From positions 2,294,997 to 2,358,996 of the forward strand of contig NZ_BLPF01000002.1 of assembly GCF_011764425.1 (NCBI RefSeq): a DNA stretch of 64,000 nt, given 5' to 3'. Below, piece by piece: positions 26,542-34,346 of this stretch. Below the pieces are notes generated by a model that had not been told where the DNA came from, did no database searches, and saw nothing but the letters and a program-made list of their open reading frames with translations. A program made the translations under genes and the position numbers. Source of the stretch: Phytohabitans houttuyneae (lineage in GTDB: Bacteria > Actinomycetota > Actinomycetes > Mycobacteriales > Micromonosporaceae). The stretch's first letter is position 1; each line of letters opens with the position of its first letter.

Positions 26542-27894
26542 CTATTCTCGGCCGGACCCGGCCCGTTCGCCGCCCGCGGGCGCGCCCATCCCCGCCCGAA
26601 GGCCGCCCGCGCGCTCGCCGCCCGCCCCTTCACCGTCCGCGCCCACGCCACCAGCGAGCGAGCCGCCCGCAAGCGAGGCACTCACGCCACCAGCAGGCGA
26701 GGTGCCCGCGAGCGACGCGCCCGCGGATGCCGCGAACTCGGCCCGCGCCGCCGCGAGCAGCTCCGGCTCGGTGAGCAGGTCGGCGACCACGCGCGCCAGC
26801 CCGGCCGCGGCGACCTGGGTGCGGTCGTGCGCGAACGGCGTCGCCGCCGCGTCCCGCATCGGCTCGGAGTGGCTGGGCGTGCCGGCGTCGGCGATCTGGA
26901 TGTACGGGTGGATCACCGGCATCAGGTGCGACAGGTTGCCGATGTCCGAGGAGCCCGCGGGGCTGCCCGGCCCGTCGGCGGTGATCGGCACGCCGAGCGC
27001 GCGCACCGCCGCGCCGAACCGTTCGGCGAGCGCCATGTTGTTGCGCCGCTCGGCGTAGCGGGGGCCGGTCTCCCGCACCCGCGCCCGCGTGCCGGTCGCG
27101 AGCGCCGCGCCGTCGGCCGCGTCGGTGATCCGCCGCACCAGCGACTCGACCGACACCGCCGTCGTGTCCCGCGCGTAGAGGTCGACCGTGGCGTGCGCGG
27201 GCACCACGTTCGGTGCCTGGCCGCCGTCGGTGACGATGCCGTGCAGCCGCGCGGTCGGCGGCACGAACTGGCGCATCGCGTCGAGCGCCTGCAGGAAGAG
27301 CTGGGCGCCGGAGAGTGCGCTGCGGCCCAGCCACGGCGAGACGGAGGCGTGCGCGCTCACCCCGGTGAAGTCGACCCGCAGGTGCGCGGCGGCGAGGCCG
27401 GGCCGCGCGGTCAGCGAGCGGTCGCCGGGGTGCACCATCACGGCCGCGTCCACCGCGTCGAAGATGCCCGCCTCGGCGAGCCGGATCTTGCCGGCGCCGC
27501 CCATCTCCTCGCCGGGCGTGCCGATCACGGCGACCGTGCCCGCGTGCCCGGGCAGCGCGCGGACCACGGCGATCGCGGCCGCCGCGCCGCCGGCGGCGAT
27601 GAGGTTGTGGCCGCAGCCGTGGCCGACGCCGGGCAGCGCGTCGTACTCGGCGAGCACCGCCACGCACGGCCCGGGCGACCGCCCCTCGTGCACGGCCACG
27701 AACGCGGTCGCCAGCCCGCCGGCCGGCGACCGCACCGTGAACCCCTCCTCGCCCAACCAGCCGGTGAGCAGCTCGTGGGCGTGAAACTCGGCGAACTTCA
27801 GCTCCGGCCGCGCGTGGATGGCGAGGCTCACCTCGTCCATCCGGGGGCGCAGGGCGTCGAGCGCGGCGACGAGGTCATCAAGCGTGAGTGACAT
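26542..27894 (-). CDS. M20-family amidohydrolase with Gly/Ala-rich tail
   Basis: A 450-residue metal-dependent amidohydrolase of the AbgB/IAA-amino-acid-hydrolase type. Metal-site blocks are LAEYDALPGVGHGCGHNL, GTPGEEMGGAGK and the later PSHSEPM. The dimerisation domain contains DFTGVSAHASVSPW. Residues from about 392 onward are an unusual low-complexity tail rich in Ala, Gly, Ser and Arg (SLAGGSLAGGVGADGEGAGG) encoded by degenerate gcgag/gccg repeats. The core would be complete without it. It starts at ATG 27894. It probably hydrolyses N-acyl or p-aminobenzoyl amides. Confidence 0.85.
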   Translation of the reverse strand: MSLTLDDLVAALDALRPRMDEVSLAIHARPELKFAEFHAHELLTGWLGEEGFTVRSPAGGLATAFVAVHEGRSPGPCVAVLAEYDALPGVGHGCGHNLIAAGGAAAAIAVVRALPGHAGTVAVIGTPGEEMGGAGKIRLAEAGIFDAVDAAVMVHPGDRSLTARPGLAAAHLRVDFTGVSAHASVSPWLGRSALSGAQLFLQALDAMRQFVPPTARLHGIVTDGGQAPNVVPAHATVDLYARDTTAVSVESLVRRITDAADGAALATGTRARVRETGPRYAERRNNMALAERFGAAVRALGVPITADGPGSPAGSSDIGNLSHLMPVIHPYIQIADAGTPSHSEPMRDAAATPFAHDRTQVAAAGLARVVADLLTEPELLAAARAEFAASAGASLAGTSPAGGVSASLAGGSLAGGVGADGEGAGGERAGGLRAGMGAPAGGERAGSGRE

Positions 27895-28062
27895 GCCCCA
27901 CAGCGTGCGGCCCGCGGTGGTCGCCGCCCGCGCGGTTGCCGCGCGCCAGGTAACCCTCGGATTACCCGCGTCCGCGTCAGCTGCGGACCGTTTGCTCCCG
28001 CGGGCACCGCTGCGGCCGGCGGCTCGCTCGGCGCTCGCCGAAACCCCGGCCTCCGCTGCCGG

Positions 28063-28086
28063 GCCCGCGGGGCAAGCCCGGCGGGC
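28063..28086 (-). terminator. GC-rich hairpin after the aldo/keto reductase
   Basis: GCCCGC (28063-28068) pairs with GCGGGC (28081-28086), and inside it GGGC pairs with GCCC, separated by single G mismatches. It begins 6 bp beyond the stop of the leftward reductase gene. There is no T-tract, as is common in actinobacteria. Confidence 0.5.
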
Positions 28087-28092
28087 AGACCG

Positions 28093-29141
28093 CTAGGCGA
28101 GCGTCCCCTCGCGGGCGTCGCGCCACAGGTCGACCGACGCGGTGCCCGCCGACAGGATCTTGTCTATTGTGGACAGATCGTCGTCGGTGAACGTGAGGTT
28201 GTCCAGCGCCCCGACGTTCTGCTCGAGCTGCGTGACGCTGCTGGCGCCGATCACCAGCGAGGTCACCCGCGGGTCGCGCAGGGCCCAGGCGAGCGCGAGC
28301 TGGGCGAGGCTCTGCCCGCGTCCGCCGGCCACGTCGTTGAGCGCGTTGAGCTGCGCGAGCCGGGTGTCGTCGATCGAGTGCGGGTCGAGCGACTTGCCCT
28401 GCGTGGCGCGGGAGCCTTCCGGGATCCCGTTCAGGTACTTGCCGGTCAGCAGCCCCTGCGCGAGCGCCGTGAACCCGATGACCCCGCGCCCACCTCGGCC
28501 GCCGCGTCCAGCAGGCCCTCGGTCTCGACCCAGCGGTTGAGCATCGAGTACGACGGCTGGTGGATCAGCAGCGGCGTGCCGAGGTCGCGCAGGAGCGCGG
28601 CCATGCGGCGGGTGTGCTCGGCGTCGTACGACGATATGCCCACGTAGAGCGCCTTGCCCGCGCGGACCGCCGCGTCCAGCGCCGCGGCGGTCTCCTCCAG
28701 CGGGGTGTCCGGGTCGTAGCGGTGCGAGTAGAAGATGTCGACGTACGCGAGGCCCATGCGGGCCAGCGACTGGTCGAGGCTGGCCAGCATGTACTTGCGT
28801 CCGCCGCCGCCCTGACCGTACGGGCCCGGCCACATGTCCCAGCCGGCCTTTGTCGAGACGACGATCTCGTCCCGGTACGGCCGCAGGTCCTCGCGCATCA
28901 GCCGGCCGAAGTTGATCTCGGACGCGCCGTACGGCGGGCCGTAGTTGTTGGCCAGGTCGAAATGGGTGATGCCGAGGTCGAAGGCGCGCCGGCCGATCGC
29001 GCGCTGCTCCTCGAACGGCTTGTCATCGCCGAAGTTGTGCCAGTAGCCCAGCGACAGCACTGGCAGGTCGAGGCCCGAGCGGCCGGTCCGGCGGTACTGC
29101 ATCCCGCTGCTGTAGCGGTCCGAGGCGGCGATGAAACTCAT
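28093..29141 (-). CDS. L-glyceraldehyde-3-phosphate reductase-type aldo/keto reductase (one apparent frameshift)
   Basis: About 349 residues, related to YghZ/Kv-beta AKRs. The N-terminal half reads YRRTGRSGLDLPVLSLGYWH, FDLANNYGPPYG and VDIFYSHRYDPDTPLEET. The frame breaks near 28493 between AAAEVGAG and VIGFTALAQGLLTGKYL; adding one G to GCGGGGTC restores it and gives an integral length. ATG 29141 (MSFIAASDRYSS) is the start. The family reduces small aldehydes such as methylglyoxal and L-glyceraldehyde-3-phosphate. Confidence 0.8.
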
Positions 29142-29225
29142 GATCTCACTATCGCGACCCGCTCCCGTGGCCGTCCAACAGAAGAACAAGATTCGATTCA
29201 GCAGGCGTTTTGCTAAATCGACGGG

Positions 29226-29894
29226 TCACGTGGCGATGCCGACCACCTGCTTGACCGTCTCCGGCTGGTCGACCATGCGGAGCATGTGGTGGGCGACGTC
29301 CGCGCGCGGCACCGAGAAGCCGCCCCGGATGTTGCGGTTGAACGCGACCCGGTAGCGGCCGGTCAACGGCTTGTCGGTGAGCTTCGGCGGGCGTGAGACG
29401 GTCCACTCCAGGCCGCTCTCGCGTAGCAGCTGCTCGGTCAGCGCGAGGTCCGCGTAGTGGGCGCCGAACATCGTACGGGCGAACCGCGCTCCCAGGTGCC
29501 GCATGAAGAAGCCGTCGCCGGGGTCGTGCTTCGGCGGCGCGGGCTCGCCCGGCACGGGCACCGGGCCGACCGGCGCGGCGCTCACCACGATGATCCGCCG
29601 GACGTGCTCGGCCTGCATCGCGGCGACGATCGCCCGGGTGCCGCGGGAGGTGACGCCCGCGTCGGCGCGCGGGTCGCGCGGCCCGAGGCCGGACAGGACG
29701 GCGTCCGCGCCGCGCACGGCCGTGGCGAGCGCGGCCATGTCGGGGGCGGCGAGGTCGACGGCGACGGTGTGTACGCCCGGCGGCAGGCCGCGCGGCCGGC
29801 GGGCGACCGCGGTGACCTCGTGTCCGGCGGCGACGGCCTGCTCGACCAGGTGCTTTCCGATGCCGCCCGTGGCGGCCACGACGGTGAGCTTCAT
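29226..29894 (-). CDS. NAD(P)H-binding SDR-like reductase
   Basis: A 222-residue atypical short-chain dehydrogenase. The N-terminus MKLTVVAATGGIGKHLVEQA carries the GxxGxxG nucleotide motif. RIIVVSAAPVGPVP and LRESGLEWTVSRPPKLTD are typical of the NmrA/SDR-a flavin-reductase-like group. Divergent from a marR gene with a 66-bp A+T-rich gap holding an inverted repeat, an arrangement in which the MarR protein often represses the reductase. Confidence 0.82.
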   Translation of the reverse strand: MKLTVVAATGGIGKHLVEQAVAAGHEVTAVARRPRGLPPGVHTVAVDLAAPDMAALATAVRGADAVLSGLGPRDPRADAGVTSRGTRAIVAAMQAEHVRRIIVVSAAPVGPVPVPGEPAPPKHDPGDGFFMRHLGARFARTMFGAHYADLALTEQLLRESGLEWTVSRPPKLTDKPLTGRYRVAFNRNIRGGFSVPRADVAHHMLRMVDQPETVKQVVGIAT

Positions 29895-29908
29895 GGGCCC
29901 GATCCTCT

Positions 29909-29935
29909 CTATGGCGTACGATATGAGAACCATAG
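29909..29935. promoter_or_regulatory. Inverted repeat between divergent reductase and marR
   Basis: The arms CTATGG (29909-29914) and CCATAG (29930-29935) flank a 15-bp centre that includes the palindrome CGTACG. The region is the most A+T-rich in the neighbourhood and must hold both promoters. It is a reasonable candidate operator for the adjacent MarR protein. Confidence 0.45.
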
Positions 29936-29960
29936 TATTTGAGTTTGAGGGCCAGACAAT

Positions 29961-30446
29961 ATGACTCCCGTAACATCTCGCGACCGGCCCACCCGGCGGC
30001 AGCTCACGAACCAGATCAAGGACTCGCTCCGCGACCTGCGCAACCAGCTCTCGATGCTGAACCGCCAGGTCGGCGCCCACCTCGACCTCAAAGAGGTCGA
30101 CCTCGACTGCCTCGACCTGATCAGCCGCCACGGGCCGCTCAGCCCCACCGCGCTGGCCCGCCGGGCGGGGCTGCACCCGGCGACGATGACCGGCATCCTC
30201 GACCGCCTGGAGCGGGCCGGCTGGATCGCCCGCGAGCGCGACCCGGCCGACCGCCGCGCGGTCACGCTGCGCGCGCTGCCCGACCGGGGGCGCGAGGTGT
30301 TCGGGCTCTACGCCGGCATGAACGGCGCGATGGACGACCTCTGCGCCGGGTACGACGAGGAGCAGCTCAAGCTCCTCGCGGACTTCCTGCGCCGGAGCAC
30401 CGACGCGGGCGCCGATGCCACGGACAAGCTCGCCGCGCGAGGCTGA
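29961..30446 (+). CDS. MarR-family transcriptional regulator
   Basis: A 161-residue winged-helix dimer. The HTH (about 55-115) contains LSPTALARRAGLHPATMTGI and the beta wing RERDPADRRAVTLRAL (the conserved DxRD-R type wing). N- and C-terminal helices form the dimer interface. ATG 29961. It ends 3 bp from the convergent end of the broken amidohydrolase gene. Confidence 0.88.
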   Translation: MTPVTSRDRPTRRQLTNQIKDSLRDLRNQLSMLNRQVGAHLDLKEVDLDCLDLISRHGPLSPTALARRAGLHPATMTGILDRLERAGWIARERDPADRRAVTLRALPDRGREVFGLYAGMNGAMDDLCAGYDEEQLKLLADFLRRSTDAGADATDKLAARG

Positions 30447-30449
30447 GCG

Positions 30450-31284
30450 CTAGCGCGGCATGCGTCCGGCGAGTCGCGGGAAGAGGCGCAGCGCGTTTCC
30501 GCGGTTGACCGCGGCCAGGCTGCGCCGCCCGTACCGCCGCGGGGTCGGGGCCTTCGCCCTGCCGGCCGGCGGACTCGACCCGGCCGGCGGCGTAGGGCAG
30601 GAAGCCACCGGCGTGCGCCAGGATGATCGACAGGTCGCGGTACCGATCGAGCGTGCCGGACGCGATCAGGCTGAGCGCCGCCCGCGTCGTGTCCAGCAGG
30701 AAGTCGGCGATGAACTCGTCGACGCCGGGGATCTGCACGTCCCCGTCCGGCAGGCCGTCGGGTGGACGAAGACCACCGCCCGCCGCCGGTTGAGCGGGTC
30801 GAAGACGGGGTCGCCGAGGTAGCGGCCGCCGACGCTGGCCATGAGGATCACGCCGTCCGCGCCGAGCTCGTCGAAGGCGTACGCGACCTGCGAACGCGAG
30901 GTCCGTGTGCAAGGGCGCCACGTTGGCGAAAAAGCCGAAGCGGTCCGGGTGGTCGGCGACGAGCTGGGCGTACGACTCGTTGCACACCCGCACTCCCTCC
31001 TCCGCCAGTTCCCGGTCCTCGAACGCGACGGACGGCACCGGCGCCGACACGACCGCCGCCGCGATGTCGTTGTCCCGCATGACCGCGAGCGCGTCCTCGA
31101 CCCGCCAGTACGCCCAGGTCGGCCCGCCCACCTCGGGCAGGAGCCCGTTGTCGACCGCCCACCGCCGCATCCACTCGGGCACCGCGTGGTGGTGCGTGTC
31201 CACCCGCCCACCGCGGCCGCGCCCGCCCGCGGAAGCCGCCTCGCCGCCGAGTACCTGCCGTCGACCGACTTCGTCCGCCCGCAC
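30450..31284 (-). pseudogene. Amidohydrolase (ACMSD-like), broken by about three frame changes
   Basis: Fragments in three frames read as one protein. VDTHHHAVPEWMRRWAVDNG (metal-binding His cluster) to VAPLHTDLAFA is followed by VAYAFDELGADGVILMASVG, then IPGVDEFIADFLLDTTRAAL and YRDLSIILAHAGGFLPYAAG, and finally LAAVNRGNALRLFPRLAGR, ending at 30450. Breaks lie near 30893, 30762 and 30560. Unlike most frameshifts in the window, two of these are not fixed by one extra G, so real decay is possible. The family is amidohydrolase-2 (decarboxylase-like). The start (GTG 31284) is uncertain. Confidence 0.55.
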
Positions 31285-31331
31285 CGGCCCACCCACCACG
31301 ACCCGCTGTAGCGCGTTCGCGGTCGGGGTGT

Positions 31332-31353
31332 CACTGTCCAGGACCGGACAGTG
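31332..31353. promoter_or_regulatory. Perfect 8-bp-arm inverted repeat in a divergent intergenic region
   Basis: The arms CACTGTCC (31332-31339) and GGACAGTG (31346-31353) are separated by AGGACC. It lies between the amidohydrolase (leftward) and an anchored hypothetical protein (rightward). It is a good candidate dimeric-regulator operator; no regulator can be assigned, though MarR or TetR proteins lie within 3 kb. Confidence 0.45.
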
Positions 31354-31422
31354 CGTGAACGGGTGATTCGCACGCCGTGGCGTCACCGTCCTCAGTAACG
31401 TGTGGCCGGACCTGCGTGAGTC

Positions 31423-32030
31423 GTGGAAAAGGCTGGAAGTCCGTTGCGGAAACGTCTGATCGAGATCGTGGTCGGTGTCATCGTGGCGGTCCTGGGCGCG
31501 ATGGTGGTGGGCTGGCTGGGTCTCAACGGCCCGCCCGCGTCCGGCCAGGACGCATCGACCGGTCAGGGGGCGTCGACCGGTCAGGGAGCGCCGCCCGTGG
31601 ACGCGGCGGGGGAAGGCGCGGCAGGCGAGCGGCCGGCCACGCGGCGCACGCCGGGTCCGGGCAGCCGCCCCGTCAACCGCCTGGTCATGGACGACGGCGT
31701 GAACACCGTGACCCTCGCGCGGCTGGAGGTGACCCGCTCGGGGAGGCTGAAGGCGCATCTGGTGTACCAGAGCCACTCCACCGGTCCCTGGACGCTGACC
31801 TGCCCGGCACCCGGGCCGGACCTGCAGTCGTCCCACCTGAAGCTCCACGATGGACAGCGGATCTACCCGGTGAGCACCTTCTGCAGCGCGGAGCGCCCCG
31901 GGGAGACGTTCGCGCTGCGGCCGGGGAGAAGCTGAACAGCTGGGGCGAGTTTCCCACGGCTCCGCCGGCCGGGACGGTCTTCTCGCTGACCTGGTACAAC
32001 ATCGGGACCGTCGAAGGGCTGACGCTCTAG
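31423..32030 (+). CDS. Membrane-anchored hypothetical protein (one apparent frameshift)
   Basis: About 202 residues once the shift near 31925 is repaired by adding a G to CCGGGG (RPGEKLNSWGEFPTAPPAG). An N-terminal membrane helix (IVVGVIVAVLGAMVVGWLGL) is followed by a low-complexity linker with the repeat DASTGQGASTGQGA and a beta-rich exported domain (VNTVTLARLEVTRSG ... FSLTWYNIGTVEGL). The family is not recognised. The start is GTG 31423 or TTG 31444; neither has a strong ribosome site. Confidence 0.5.
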
Positions 32031-32660
32031 CGACCTTCTGGCGTCGTCGCTCCCGCGGCCTCACCCTCCGCGGTCGTCCAGCTCAACCCAGGAGCCTGCT
32101 CCGGCAGATCTTGGCAAGTTAGCGTCGAAATGGCGCGCCAACTCACCAAGATCTCGAAGCGCACACCGCCCGCACCTGATCGACAGTCACCGACCGCGAC
32201 GACGGCGCCGAACCGCGGGTGGACTCGCGCGGCCCCGGCTCGAAAGGTCTGCAGACCCCGTAAAGCTGGCTGCTGCGGCGCGGACAGCGTGAGCTGGAAG
32301 CTGTCGCACGGAAGCAATCCCCACTCCGAGAGTCGAGGCGCGTCATTTCGGCACCAACTTCCCCAGATCTGCGGGAGCTGGCTTTTCGGGGCTGAGCCGG
32401 GCGACCGCGGAGGGTGAGGCCGCGGGAGCAACGGTCCGGACCACGACGGACATCGCGGCAGCTCACATCTCGTTTTGGGTTGGGCATCCACCCGAAGAGC
32501 GCCCTGACCGCGAAGGGTCTCCAGCCGCTGCGACGGCCGTCTCAGGTTGCTCGGCGAAGCTGGCCACCCTCCAAGATCATGTTTAATGTTCGTTACGTCA
32601 AGCGTCGACGTATTGACATGTATTACGGGGGTGAAGGGGCAACCGTTAAGGAGACTTCAC
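32031..32660. other. 630-bp gene-free region holding a MITE-like element and the cutinase promoter
   Basis: No convincing ORF lies here. The left part (32046-32432) is an imperfect palindromic element, described separately. The right part contains a perfect dispersed-repeat segment (to 32460) and, from about 32575, an A+T-richer stretch with TTGACA at 32613-32618 and the ribosome site AAGGAGA at 32648-32654 for the cutinase. A well-spaced -10 is not obvious. Confidence 0.6.
32046..32432. mobile_element. MITE-like element with about 95-bp imperfect terminal inverted repeats
   Basis: The left arm 32046-32139 and the reverse complement of the right arm 32337-32432 align over their whole length with a 2-nt gap. 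The outermost 30 bases differ at one position only, and the inner parts share CAGATCT, AAGTT and CGAAATG blocks. The 200-bp centre has the palindrome GGTCTGCAGACC and no coding sense. The right end continues into a sequence found again at 25433-25480, with a fragment near 27984-28004. Transposase and target duplications are not seen. Confidence 0.6.
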
Positions 32661-33533
32661 ATGCGTTGGAGAACGACGGCATGGGCGGCCGGAGCCCTCG
32701 GGCTCGTGCTCGCCGGCACGGTCGGGTTGGCACCGCGGGCATTGGCCGCCGACAATCCGTTCGAGCGTGGACCCGCTCCGTCGAACGCGAGCGTCGAGGC
32801 GCGGCGCGGGCCGTTCGCCACGTCGCAGACGACGGTGTCGCGGCTCGCGGTCAGCGGCTTCGGCGGCGGCACGATCTACTACCCGACCAGCACGTCGGAG
32901 GGCACCTTCGGCGCGGTGGCGGTCGCACCGGGCTTCACCGCCACCCAGTCCAGCATGGCCTGGCTGGGCCCGCGGCTCGCGTCGCAGGGCTTCGTCATCT
33001 TCACGATCGACACCATCACCACGTCCGACCAGCCGTCGAGCCGGGCCCGTCAGCTGCTCGCGGCGCTGGACTACCTCACCCAGTCCAGCTCGGTACGCTC
33101 CCGCATCGACGCCAGCCGCCTCGGCGTCATGGGCCACTCGATGGGCGGCGGCGGCACGCTCGAAGCGGCGATCGACCGGCCCGCGCTGCAGGCCGCGATA
33201 CCGCTGACGCCGTGGAACCTCGTCAAGTCCTTCTCCCGGATGCAGGTGCCGACGCTCATCATCGGCGCCGAGAGCGACTCGATCGCGTCCGTCCGGACGC
33301 ATTCCGAACCGTTCTACGAAAGCCTCCCGTCCGGGTTGGACAAGGCCTATCTGGAGCTCAACAACGCCTCGCATTTCGCGCCGAACAGCGACAACACGAC
33401 GATCGCGAAGTTCAGCATCTCCTGGCTCAAGCGTTTCGTCGACAACGACACCCGCTACGAGCAGTTCCTCTGCCCGCGGCCCTCGGTGAGCACCGCGATC
33501 TCCGAGTACCGCGACAGCTGCCCCCACTCATGA
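32661..33533 (+). CDS. Secreted polyester hydrolase (cutinase / PET-hydrolase type)
   Basis: A 290-residue enzyme closely resembling Thermobifida cutinases. The signal peptide ends about ALA-AD at 34-35 and the mature start is [11 protein letters not shown]. The triad is Ser160 (GHSMGGG), Asp206 (GAESDS) and His238 (ASHFAPN), each offset by 30 from Ser130/Asp176/His208 of TfCut2. Trp185 (PLTPWN) is kept. The subsite Tyr is Phe92 (PGFTATQ), followed by Ala94 where TfCut2 has Gly62. A C-terminal Cys pair (FLCPRP, SCPHS) fits the conserved disulfide. ATG follows AAGGAGA. It should hydrolyse cutin and synthetic polyesters outside the cell. Confidence 0.92.
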   Translation: MRWRTTAWAAGALGLVLAGTVGLAPRALAADNPFERGPAPSNASVEARRGPFATSQTTVSRLAVSGFGGGTIYYPTSTSEGTFGAVAVAPGFTATQSSMAWLGPRLASQGFVIFTIDTITTSDQPSSRARQLLAALDYLTQSSSVRSRIDASRLGVMGHSMGGGGTLEAAIDRPALQAAIPLTPWNLVKSFSRMQVPTLIIGAESDSIASVRTHSEPFYESLPSGLDKAYLELNNASHFAPNSDNTTIAKFSISWLKRFVDNDTRYEQFLCPRPSVSTAISEYRDSCPHS

Positions 33534-33544
33534 CCCGGTGAGCG

Positions 33545-33579
33545 GAGAGGGTGCCGGCCCGCGTGGCCGGCACCCTCTC
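33545..33579. terminator. 15-bp perfect-stem bidirectional terminator
   Basis: GAGAGGGTGCCGGCC (33545-33559) pairs completely with GGCCGGCACCCTCTC (33565-33579) around a CGCGT loop. It lies between the convergent cutinase and TetR genes, and its right arm reaches the TetR stop codon. It is the strongest hairpin in the window. Confidence 0.85.
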
Positions 33580-34180
33580 ACGCCGTCAGGTCGGTGAGCA
33601 CCGCGCGCAGCATGCGGTTGGTGACCGCGGGCGTGGGGTTGCCGCCGTGCAGCATCTCGCCGTAGATGACCGACTCGACGATCCGCACGTACAGGTACGC
33701 GCGGCCGCGCAGCTCGGTGTCGGCGGGCGCGGCCGGCAGCTCGAGGCAGTCGCGGAAGATGCGGGTCTGCGCGACGATGAACCGCTCGTGCACGCGCCCC
33801 GCCGGCGTCAGCAGCACCCGCGCGGCGGTCTCCGGCTCCTGGGCGATGAACCGCCGGAACGGGCGCGAGCGGGCCAGCGAGTCGCAGAAGCGGCCGGTCA
33901 CCTCCACCACGCCGGTCACCCCGGTCGCCGAGCGGCCGCGGAAGGCGTCGGCGAGCGTGCGCGAGCCCAGGTACCACAGCACGTCGCCGAGCACGCGGTC
34001 GCGGGTGCCGGCCACCCGGTAGAGCGTCGCGCGGCTCACCGCGAGCTCGACGGCGAGGTCGTCCATAGCGAGGCCGCCGCGCGCGAGGAAGTGCCGCGCG
34101 CCGCCGTGCACGACCACGTCGTAGCTCACCACCCGCCGTGCGCGTTCCGGTCCCGAGGCCGCCACCCCCTCCATCCTCAT
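33578..34180 (-). CDS. TetR-family regulator (QsdR-like)
   Basis: A 200-residue regulator. The HTH (about 28-60) reads GGLAMDDLAVELAVSRATLY, followed by the ligand domain with SRPFRRFIAQEPETAARVLL, as in the QsdR group of TetR proteins. The start is ambiguous between ATG 34180 and ATG 34174. Convergent with the cutinase gene and separated by a terminator, so it need not regulate it. Downstream on its own strand there is nothing coupled. Confidence 0.78.
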   Translation of the reverse strand: MRMEGVAASGPERARRVVSYDVVVHGGARHFLARGGLAMDDLAVELAVSRATLYRVAGTRDRVLGDVLWYLGSRTLADAFRGRSATGVTGVVEVTGRFCDSLARSRPFRRFIAQEPETAARVLLTPAGRVHERFIVAQTRIFRDCLELPAAPADTELRGRAYLYVRIVESVIYGEMLHGGNPTPAVTNRMLRAVLTDLTA

Positions 34181-34346
34181 GTACCTCAATACGGTACGAC
34201 TCGGACGCCGGATGCAGGAGGGTCGATCCAAGATCTCTGGCAGGCTGTACCCGTGGACCGGCGGAGGTGTCGCTGCCGTACACCTACCTGGGCGCGGACG
34301 ACCGCGCCGGGTCGAACTACACGAACCAGCCGGCCGTCCACTCGTA

